Origin: a bacterium UBP2_UBA4780
Lineage (GTDB): Bacteria > Edwardsbacteria > AC1 > EtOH8
Direction: 5' to 3'
Length of the DNA stretch: 9,422 bases
NCBI GenBank assembly: GCA_002403115.1
Contig: DHHE01000132.1
Span: 1 to 9,422 of the forward strand
Below the pieces are notes generated by a model. That model was not told the origin of the DNA. It ran no database searches and saw only the letters and a program-made list of their open reading frames with translations. The position numbers and the translations under genes were made by a program. Shown here in pieces: positions 1 to 6,922 of the stretch; within the stretch, counting starts at the first letter, position 1, and each line of letters opens with the position of its first letter.

Positions 1-3000
1 CTGGCGCGGGCCGGCCTGTCCCAGGTCCAACTGAAAAAAAGGCTGTCGGCCCGATACCCGATCCACCGGGCCTCGGAGCGCCAGGCCATCCTGGGGGCGG
101 GAGGGGACCGTGTCCCGCCGCCCCTGGGCCGGACAACCTCGGTCCTGGGCTACGCGGACATGTCCGGAGTGTACTTCCAGGCCATGGCCGGCAAGGACGG
201 CGGGCCCATCGCCATGGGCCTGGAGCTGTACTACCGGAAAAACGCCCGGCCCGGCGGGCTGTCGCGCATCCAGTTGGTCAACTGGCGGGAGCAGGTGCGG
301 CACGTCATCGACGAGTTCCTGGGACGGATGCTGCTGATGCGGGAGAAGCAGAAGCTGGACATCCTGAACAACCTGAACCGGGCGGTGGCCTCCAGCCTGG
401 ACCTGGAGAAGCTGTTCGACACCATCCGCCGCCAGCTGATGCAGATAGTGAAGCCTCAAAACATGCTGCTGGCCCTGGCCGACCCCGGGCGGTCCAGGTT
501 CAACGTCGTCTTCGAGTACGAGGGCGGCAGGCGGCGGAAACCCGCCGAGTTCCCCATGGGTCCGGGGCTGGGCACCCTGATCTGGCGCACCAAGCGCCCG
601 ATCCTGGCCCGGGACTACCTGACCGAGTGCCGCCGCCGGGGTATCAGGCCCGCCGGCAAGCCGGCCAAGGCCTGGCTGGGCGTGCCCCTGATGGCCGGGC
701 GCGATTGCCTGGGGGTGCTGCTGATGTGGGACTACCGCAGCCACGACACCTTGTCGCCGGAGACGCTGGACCTGGTGGAATCGGTGGCCCACCAGGCGGC
801 CAGGGCCATCGAGAACGCCAGGATTTTCCGGGACAGCCAGCAGCAGCTGGCGGAGACGGCCGCCCTCAACCGGATCAGCCAGGCCATATCCCGGGTGATG
901 GAGCTGGACAAGCTCTGGCCCCTGTTGCACGTCCAGATAAAGCAGATACTGGACGCCTCCAACTTTTACATCGCCCTTTACGATCCGGAGGCCAAGGAGC
1001 TTCACTTCAAGTACCAGGTGGAATCCGGGAAGCTTATGCCCCCGGGGCGGAGGAAGCTTTCCGGCGGACTGACCGAGTACGTCCTGCGGACGAGAAAGCC
1101 GCTGCTGATCCAGACTCCGGACAAGCTGGAACGAGCCAGAGCCCTGAAGAAGATCAACCTTCACGGCAAGCCATCCAGTTCGTGGCTGGGCGTCCCCATC
1201 GAAACCCGGGGCAGGCTGCTGGGGGTTATGGCGGTGCAGAGCTATACCCGGGCCATGGCCTACACCGGGCGGCACCAGGAGCTGATGCTCTCGGTGGCCA
1301 GCCAGGCGGCCACCGCCATCGAGAACGCCCGGCTCTTCCAGGCGGCCCAGCGCCAGGTGCGCGAGATAAACGCCCTGTTCCAGGTGGGCCAGGAGGTGGT
1401 CAAGGGGCAGAGCCTGGAATCCCTGATGGGGCGGCTGCTGGAGATAATCAAGGAGGGCTTCGGCTACCTGAACTGCGCCATGCTGCTGGCCGACGAGGCG
1501 GGCCGCACCCTGGAGGTCAAGTCGGCCAGCGGGTACACCACCGAAGTTGTGGGCACCAGGCTGTCCATAGGCAAGGAGGGCATCACCGGATGGGCGGCCG
1601 ACCTCAAGCAGACGGTCTACGTGCCCGACGTTCAACAGGAGAACCGCTACCTGCAGGGAAGCACGTCCTGCCGGTCCGAGGTGGCCCTGCCGCTTCTTTC
1701 GGCCGGCAGCCTGCTGGGGGTGCTCGACGTCCAGAAGGAACAGGTGGACGGGTTCGCGGCCGAAGAGATCGCCATGCTGGAGGGCTTCGCCAACCAGGCG
1801 GCCCTGGCCGTCGACCGGATCAGGGGCGCCTCCATCGTCCAGGAGAAGATCCGGGAGCTGTCGATCCTGTTCGACATCTCGCAGAGTTTCACCGTCAGCA
1901 GCGACCTGGCCAGTCTGCTGAGCGCGCTTTCCGGCAAGCTGGCCGACGGGCTTGGAGCCGGGAAGTGCTTCATCGGAATCCGCCTTCCGGCCGGCGACGA
2001 GATGGAGATAGGGGTGCCCGAGCACGTTGCCAAGGAGCTTGAATCCGGCCCCGTGGAGGCGGAGAAACTGAGACAGAGGACGTTCCGGTTCAAGCTCGAC
2101 CATGGCGGCGCGGCCTCGGTCGTCTTCCAGAGCGGAAAACCGCTGCTTTCCAACCGGGCTAAAAGCGACCGGGCGGCCTCCCGGCAGTTCCTGGAATTCT
2201 TCGGCATCTCCAAGCTGATGGTCCTGCCGCTGGTCTCCCGCTCCAAGACCATCGGCCTGGCCTACGTGGCCGACCGCCGGGACGGGGGCGATTTCGGCCA
2301 ACACGACCTGGACCTGGCCGGGGCCCTGGCCGGCCAGGCGGCCCTGGTGGTGGACAACGCCATGCTCTACCGCGACGCCAGCCTGGGCCTCAAGCAGCTG
2401 GCCACCCTCTACCAGATGAGCCAGGCCATCACCTCCTCGATGACGGTCGAGGAGATCGTCCGGCTGGGGGTGGAGATGGCGTCCGAGGTGGTGCCGGCCG
2501 AAATCGTCTCCCTGATGCTGGTGGACAGAAGCAGCGGGGTGCTGGAGATAAAGGCGGCCAAGGGCCTTTCCGAAGACACCATCAGGAACCTCAGGCTCGG
2601 GCCGGGCCAGGGTCTGGCCGGCTGGGCGGCCGAGCACCAGGAGGCGGTCGTCACCGGCAACCTGCAGCAGGACCCCCGTTTCGCCAGGGTGGAGCAGAAG
2701 GAGGGCATCGGCCCGGCCATGGCCATCCCCCTGATCGCCAAGGACCGGGTGCTGGGCGTGCTCAACGTCGACAACCGGTCGGGCCATAAGGAGGCATTCA
2801 ACCAGGAACAGCTGCAGCTGCTGTCGACCCTGGCCGGCTCCATCTCCCTGGCCCTGGAGAGGGCTGTGCTGCTGGCGGACCTGGACGGGAGGATCTCGGC
2901 CCAGAAGGCGCTCCTGGAAACCGGGAACATGATGCTGGGCACGCTGGAGGTGCGCGAGGTGCTGGGCAGGATATCAACGGCCATCGAGCGCCTCATCCCC

Positions 3001-5487
3001 TTCAACGGGCTGGCCATCTACCGGGCCGACTGGGACAACCGCATGCTGCGGCCGATGGTGGCCCGGGGCCCCTTCGAGAAGCAGATCATGGCCGATCCGC
3101 CATTCCCCCTGGACACCGGCATCACCGGATCCATCGCCATCAGCGGCCGGCCCGAGATCATCAACGATTCCAGCAAGGACGGCCGGGCGGTCCACATCGA
3201 GGGCACCGGGGAGGACAGCGAATCGGTTCTGGCCGTGCCCCTGGTGGTGCAGAGCCGGGCCGAGGCGGTGCTCACCCTGTGGCGGGAGGCGAGGCGGCCG
3301 TTCACCGCCGCCGAGCTGGAGCTGGCCACCCTGTTCACCAACCAGGCGGTGGTGGCCTGGAACAACGCCAGGCTTTTCGAGGAGATCAGCGCCCGGGAGG
3401 GGGAGCTGGCCGACACCAACAGCCGCCTCAACCTGGCGCTCAAGAGGCAGATCGAGGTCAACACCGAGCTTTCCACCCTGCAGTACCTGTCCAGCACCAT
3501 CCTCTCCTCGCTGAAGCTGGAGGAGATCCTCTCGGTGGTGGTGGAGGGGATCCGCACCAGCCTGGGGTTCGAGTCGGTGGTCATGAGCCTGGTCGACGAC
3601 AGCGGCCAGTACCTGTTGCACAAGGCGGCCTCGGGCGTGGGCCAGGCTGATTTCGAGAAGATGCAGCAGGCCCGGACCGGCCTGGAGGAGTACCTGCCGC
3701 TGATGCGGCCGGAGTTCCGGATCAGCAATTCCTATTTCCTGACCCGGGGCGGAGAGGGCGACTGGTCCGGCCTGGAATCGGCCGAGCCCTCGCGGCCGGC
3801 CGATGACAGGCAGTGGCGGCCGGGCGACCGGATGCTGATACCCCTCTACTCCAAGGAGAAAAAACTGCTGGCCATCGTCCAGATAGACCGGCCGGCCAAC
3901 GGCCTGATCCCGGACAAGAAGAAGGTCCGCAGCCTGGAGGCCTTCGGCAACACCGCGGTGCTGGCCATCGAGAACGCCCGGCTCTACCACCAGGCCCAGA
4001 GCCGCATCGACGAGCTGTCCACGCTCTACGACATCGGCCTGGTGATATCCTCGGCCATCGAGCGGGAGAAGCTCCTGGAAAAGGTGGTGGCCGTCATCCG
4101 GGAGAAGCTCCACTACCTCAAGGTGGCCGTCTTCCTGGTCGAGCCCCAGAGCCAGAGCCTGCTGATCGGCGGGCAGAGCGGCTACGGAGACGAGCTGAGG
4201 AACCTGTATTTCAGCGTCGGCGGGGACTCGGTGGTGGGCTGTGTGGCGGACCAGGGCCAGCCCCTGATGATAGGCGATGTCAGCCGGGACAATCGCTACA
4301 ACCAGGCCGATCCCCGGGTGCGCTCCGAGATAGCGGTGCCCATCAAGCGCGAGGGCAAGACCATCGGGGTGCTGAACATCGAGGACGAGAAGCTGAACGC
4401 CTTCGGGGAATCGGACCTGAGGCTGCTGACCACCCTGGCCAGCCAGGTCTCGGTGGCCCTGGACAACGCCCGCCTTTACGAGGAGGCCAGGAGCCGGATA
4501 ATCGAGCTGAAGACGCTGCACGAGGTCGGCAGCACGGTCAGCTCCACCCTCAAGCTGGAGACGCTGCTCTCCCAGGTGTGCCTGATCCTGGAGGAGACGT
4601 TCAAGTACTACAAGATCGCCATCCTGCTGGTTAACCCCCAGACCGACGAGCTGGAACTGATGGCCAGCCACGGGTACGGGGACAAGAGGGACAACCTGGG
4701 GCGCCGGCTGCGCATCGGCCGGGACGGCATCACCGGCATGGTGGCGGGCAGCGGCGAGGCGGTGGTCATCGACGACGTCACCAAGCACCCCCGTTACATC
4801 TGCATCGATCCCAAGACCCGCTCCGAGATCGCCGTCCCCCTGACCTTCAACAACCGGGTGATCGGGGTGCTCAACGTGGAGAGCGACGTTCCCTCGGCTT
4901 TCGACCGGGTGGACCAGAGGCTGCTGACCACCCTGGCCAACCAGGTGGCGGTGGCGGTGGAGAACGCCCGGCTTTACGAGGAGACCGAGCAGCTGGCGGT
5001 CACCGACGGGCTGACCGAGGTCTTCAACCACCGCTACTTCCAGGGATTCCTGGACCGCGAGCTCAGCCGCGCCCGCCGCTACAACCGGCCGCTGTCGCTG
5101 ATCATGATCGACCTGGACCGGTTCAAGGACATCAACGACACCCACGGCCACCAGGCCGGCGACCTGGTTTTGCAGCGGGTGGCGGTGGCCGTCAAGTCCC
5201 AGGCCCGGGACGTGGACCTGGTGGCCCGCTACGGGGGGGAGGAGTTCATGGTGGTGCTGCCGGAAACCGGCAAGCGGGAGGCCCACGCCCTGGCCGAGCG
5301 GATCCGCCAGGCGGTGCGCGAGCAGAGCTACACCCTGCCCGACGAAACCCCCCCGCCGCGGGTGACCATCAGCCTGGGGGTGGCCAGCTATCCCGAGGAC
5401 GGCTCCGAGAAAAGCGAGCTGGTGGACCGGGTGGACAAGGCCCTCTACCGTTCCAAGACCGAGGGCCGGGACCGGGTGAGCGTCTGA
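1..5487 (+). CDS. Multi-GAF sensor diguanylate cyclase, 5' end cut by the window
   Basis: Probably makes cyclic di-GMP from two GTP under control of a long array of GAF sensor modules. The frame is open from base 1, so the ATG at 160 is not the start; at least 1,828 residues are present. Nine GAF modules begin near nt 358, 862, 1363, 1855, 2395, 2899, 3466, 4012 and 4504. Most start with a helix like 'ELSTLYDIG' and end with a helix like 'AIENARLYEE', and several contain 'RSEIAVP' and 'GVLNV'. Residues before nt 358 look like the tail of a tenth GAF. The GGDEF domain runs about 4993-5487: metal-site 'MIDLDRFKDIND', GGEEF at 5233-5247 and an RDVD inhibitory site at 5206-5217, exactly five residues before it. 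No membrane segment is visible in this part, so it looks cytosolic, although the missing N-terminus could differ. No EAL or HD-GYP domain follows. The signals sensed cannot be told from sequence. It ends 30 bp before the kinase gene and is possibly co-transcribed with it. Confidence 0.93.
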   Translation: MARAGLSQVQLKKRLSARYPIHRASERQAILGAGGDRVPPPLGRTTSVLGYADMSGVYFQAMAGKDGGPIAMGLELYYRKNARPGGLSRIQLVNWREQVRHVIDEFLGRMLLMREKQKLDILNNLNRAVASSLDLEKLFDTIRRQLMQIVKPQNMLLALADPGRSRFNVVFEYEGGRRRKPAEFPMGPGLGTLIWRTKRPILARDYLTECRRRGIRPAGKPAKAWLGVPLMAGRDCLGVLLMWDYRSHDTLSPETLDLVESVAHQAARAIENARIFRDSQQQLAETAALNRISQAISRVMELDKLWPLLHVQIKQILDASNFYIALYDPEAKELHFKYQVESGKLMPPGRRKLSGGLTEYVLRTRKPLLIQTPDKLERARALKKINLHGKPSSSWLGVPIETRGRLLGVMAVQSYTRAMAYTGRHQELMLSVASQAATAIENARLFQAAQRQVREINALFQVGQEVVKGQSLESLMGRLLEIIKEGFGYLNCAMLLADEAGRTLEVKSASGYTTEVVGTRLSIGKEGITGWAADLKQTVYVPDVQQENRYLQGSTSCRSEVALPLLSAGSLLGVLDVQKEQVDGFAAEEIAMLEGFANQAALAVDRIRGASIVQEKIRELSILFDISQSFTVSSDLASLLSALSGKLADGLGAGKCFIGIRLPAGDEMEIGVPEHVAKELESGPVEAEKLRQRTFRFKLDHGGAASVVFQSGKPLLSNRAKSDRAASRQFLEFFGISKLMVLPLVSRSKTIGLAYVADRRDGGDFGQHDLDLAGALAGQAALVVDNAMLYRDASLGLKQLATLYQMSQAITSSMTVEEIVRLGVEMASEVVPAEIVSLMLVDRSSGVLEIKAAKGLSEDTIRNLRLGPGQGLAGWAAEHQEAVVTGNLQQDPRFARVEQKEGIGPAMAIPLIAKDRVLGVLNVDNRSGHKEAFNQEQLQLLSTLAGSISLALERAVLLADLDGRISAQKALLETGNMMLGTLEVREVLGRISTAIERLIPFNGLAIYRADWDNRMLRPMVARGPFEKQIMADPPFPLDTGITGSIAISGRPEIINDSSKDGRAVHIEGTGEDSESVLAVPLVVQSRAEAVLTLWREARRPFTAAELELATLFTNQAVVAWNNARLFEEISAREGELADTNSRLNLALKRQIEVNTELSTLQYLSSTILSSLKLEEILSVVVEGIRTSLGFESVVMSLVDDSGQYLLHKAASGVGQADFEKMQQARTGLEEYLPLMRPEFRISNSYFLTRGGEGDWSGLESAEPSRPADDRQWRPGDRMLIPLYSKEKKLLAIVQIDRPANGLIPDKKKVRSLEAFGNTAVLAIENARLYHQAQSRIDELSTLYDIGLVISSAIEREKLLEKVVAVIREKLHYLKVAVFLVEPQSQSLLIGGQSGYGDELRNLYFSVGGDSVVGCVADQGQPLMIGDVSRDNRYNQADPRVRSEIAVPIKREGKTIGVLNIEDEKLNAFGESDLRLLTTLASQVSVALDNARLYEEARSRIIELKTLHEVGSTVSSTLKLETLLSQVCLILEETFKYYKIAILLVNPQTDELELMASHGYGDKRDNLGRRLRIGRDGITGMVAGSGEAVVIDDVTKHPRYICIDPKTRSEIAVPLTFNNRVIGVLNVESDVPSAFDRVDQRLLTTLANQVAVAVENARLYEETEQLAVTDGLTEVFNHRYFQGFLDRELSRARRYNRPLSLIMIDLDRFKDINDTHGHQAGDLVLQRVAVAVKSQARDVDLVARYGGEEFMVVLPETGKREAHALAERIRQAVREQSYTLPDETPPPRVTISLGVASYPEDGSEKSELVDRVDKALYRSKTEGRDRVSV
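358..4983 (+). repeat. Tandem array of nine GAF modules inside the diguanylate cyclase
   Basis: Approximate module limits, set by the opening helix and the closing 'ENARLY' helix, are 358-834, 862-1344, 1363-1830, 1855-2376, 2395-2880, 2899-3384, 3466-3993, 4012-4485 and 4504-4983. Period is mostly 480-530 bp. Linkers are short and helical, consistent with a continuous signalling helix, except a longer charged, coiled-coil-like linker at about 3385-3465 between modules six and seven. Modules three, five, eight and nine share the 'GITGWAA'-like and 'D.RY/RF' segments of a common bacterial GAF subtype. Modules four, six and seven are more divergent. Module seven has an insert rich in Ser, Glu and Arg near 3740-3825. 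These are protein-level repeats; DNA identity between modules is patchy. Confidence 0.85.
4993..5487 (+). other. GGDEF catalytic domain of the diguanylate cyclase
   Basis: This is the C-terminal output domain, entered straight from the last GAF helix through 'EQLAVTDGLTEVFNHRYF'. The usual 'LTGLYN' reads 'LTEVFN' here, a mild departure. The GGEEF signature keeps the residues expected for an active cyclase. The RDVD inhibitory site suggests product feedback by c-di-GMP. The domain reaches the stop codon with no further domain, so the protein looks like a dedicated synthase. Activity is predicted from motifs only. Confidence 0.9.
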
Positions 5488-5517
5488 CGGGGCCGCTCCG
5501 CAAATTTCGGGCGTGAC

Positions 5518-6759
5518 ATGAGAGCCTTCAGCAAAACACACTCCCGGTGGTCGCGCGTTTGGCGGGCCTACCTCTTCGCCGCCGCCCTGCTGCTGGTGGG
5601 AGCCTCGCTGGTCTACACCCTGGTCCTCATCAGGCGGCTGGAGGAGGAGCCCAGGATCATGTCCCGGGTGTTCGCCCGCTTCTGCATGACCGCGGCCGTG
5701 CCCGAGGCGGCCGGGGATTCCCCGGAGACCGGCATCATCTTCGAGGAGGTCATCCAGAAGATAAACTTCCCGGTGATCGTCACCGACCACCAGGGCCTGC
5801 CGCTGGCCTGGAGGGGGATAGGGTTGGAGCCGTTCGCCGTCAGCGAAGAGGATTTCGCCAGGTGGGGGACGTTGTCGGCCAAGGATCCGCTTTATCCGCT
5901 CAAGAAGGAGCTGGAGGAGCTGGCCGCGGAGAACCAGCCGATACCCATGGTGCTGGGGGCGGACTCGACGGTGGTGGGCTACGTCCATTACGGCCAGCCC
6001 AGGGTGCTGCGGGAACTGCGTTACCTGCCGCTCCTGCAGATGGGGATGATCGCCCTGTTCGTGTGGATCGGTTTCATGGGCTTCCGGGCCATCAAGGTGA
6101 ACGAGGAGCGGGCGGTGTGGGTGGGGCTGGCCCGGGAGGCCGCCCACCAGCTGGGGACGCCCATCTCCTCGCTGATGGGCTGGCTGGCCCTGCTGCGGGA
6201 CGGCTCCCGGACGCCGGGGCAGGTGATCCCGGAGATGGAGAGCGACCTGGCCCATCTGGAGAAGGTGCTGAACCGCTTCAACCAGATCGGCTCGGTGCCC
6301 AAGCTGCGGCCGGAGAGCGCGGGGGCGGTGCTGGAGGAGACGGCCGCCTACCTGGAGCACCGGGCCCAGTCCCAGGGCAGGAAAGTCAGCATCGTCCGCG
6401 ACCTGCGGGGCGAGGGACGGGTGCTCATCAACCGGGACCTGTTCGGCTGGGCGGTGGAGAACATCATCAAGAACTCGATAGACGCCATCGAGGCCGGGCC
6501 CGGTCTGGTCGAGATAGCCATGGTCCAGTCGGCCGGCCGGGTGGAGATTACCATAGCCGACAACGGGCGGGGCATCGCCCCCAGGCACCAGAAGAGGATA
6601 TTCACCCCGGGATTCACCACCAAGGCAATGGGCTGGGGGCTGGGGCTCTCCCTGGTCCGGCGCATAGTGGAGGATTATCACGGGGGCCGGGTGAGGCTGG
6701 TATCCAGCCGCCCGGGGGCCGGGTCCGTCTTCTCCATCCAGCTCCCGGCTCTCCTGTAA
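5518..6759 (+). CDS. Membrane histidine kinase, Bacteroidetes type, PorY-like
   Basis: This 413-residue sensor kinase probably phosphorylates the receiver of the PorX-like protein encoded next. A short basic N-terminus precedes a membrane helix at about residues 14-38. A 130-residue extracytoplasmic region with a PAS-like 'FPVIVTDHQGLPLAW' stretch follows, then a second helix at about 169-189. The kinase core has the H-box 'AREAAHQLGTPISSLMGW' (His210), the N-box with Asn315 and Asn319, the G1 box 'IADNGRGIAP' (Asp348) and the G2 box 'GWGLGLSLVRRI' (residues 372-383). The spelling of the H-box, the 'VWVGLAREAAHQLG' lead-in and 'GWGLGLSL' are typical of a kinase family I know from Bacteroidetes. 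PorY identity is inferred from the neighbour and this family likeness; an alignment to PorY was not possible. The ATG lies 30 bp after the cyclase stop with no clear ribosome binding site, and is chosen because the first helix follows at the expected distance. Confidence 0.88.
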   Translation: MRAFSKTHSRWSRVWRAYLFAAALLLVGASLVYTLVLIRRLEEEPRIMSRVFARFCMTAAVPEAAGDSPETGIIFEEVIQKINFPVIVTDHQGLPLAWRGIGLEPFAVSEEDFARWGTLSAKDPLYPLKKELEELAAENQPIPMVLGADSTVVGYVHYGQPRVLRELRYLPLLQMGMIALFVWIGFMGFRAIKVNEERAVWVGLAREAAHQLGTPISSLMGWLALLRDGSRTPGQVIPEMESDLAHLEKVLNRFNQIGSVPKLRPESAGAVLEETAAYLEHRAQSQGRKVSIVRDLRGEGRVLINRDLFGWAVENIIKNSIDAIEAGPGLVEIAMVQSAGRVEITIADNGRGIAPRHQKRIFTPGFTTKAMGWGLGLSLVRRIVEDYHGGRVRLVSSRPGAGSVFSIQLPALL

Positions 6760-6922
6760 AAGGCAACAACTTGAATGATATCCAACAGACTGATTCGTTC
6801 CGCATTTCCCAGCGGCCAGATATGGAATTACCTCTGCGTCTCTGCGGGAGAAAACCCGGCCATCAGAAGTCGCAGTGCAACTGGAACTCGATGTGTCAAA
6901 CCAACAGCCTGATTGCATACTA
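6760..6922. other. 163-bp gap between the kinase and porX-like genes
   Basis: This is the only sizeable non-coding stretch in the window and is visibly richer in A and T than the genes. It holds a short direct repeat, CTCTGCG at 6832-6838 and again at 6840-6846. I see no strong terminator hairpin with a T-run, no clear -35/-10 pair and no Shine-Dalgarno sequence before the ATG at 6923. It may carry a separate promoter or leader for the PorX-like gene, but nothing in it proves that. Confidence 0.6.
6832..6846. repeat. Short direct repeat CTCTGCG, 8-nt period
   Basis: Two perfect copies of CTCTGCG are separated by one T, followed by GGGAGAAAA. From memory, very similar 'ctctgcgtctctgcg' strings occur between genes in many environmental bacterial genomes. 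If so, this would be a copy of a dispersed intergenic element. I cannot confirm that from this window, where it occurs once. Confidence 0.35.

Noticed and set aside
160..162. ATG at 160 as the start of the cyclase
   Set aside because: The same frame is open back to base 1 and encodes plausible protein upstream, so the gene enters the window from the left.
6839..6851. Possible terminator hairpin TCTC/GAGA after the kinase gene
   Set aside because: The stem is only four base pairs and no T-run follows, so it cannot be supported as an intrinsic terminator.
2974..6918. A 1,314-codon open frame on the minus strand
   Set aside because: It lies wholly opposite the cyclase and kinase genes. Its translation is low-complexity (rich in H, P, G, Q, L and V) with no domain motif. 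Long antisense frames like this are expected in GC-rich coding DNA, where stops on the opposite strand are rare.
6875..6922. GTG at 6875 as the start of the PorX-like gene
   Set aside because: It adds 16 residues lacking family features. ATG 6923 puts the receiver strand 'YRILWVDDE' a few residues from the N-terminus and gives the length expected for PorX.
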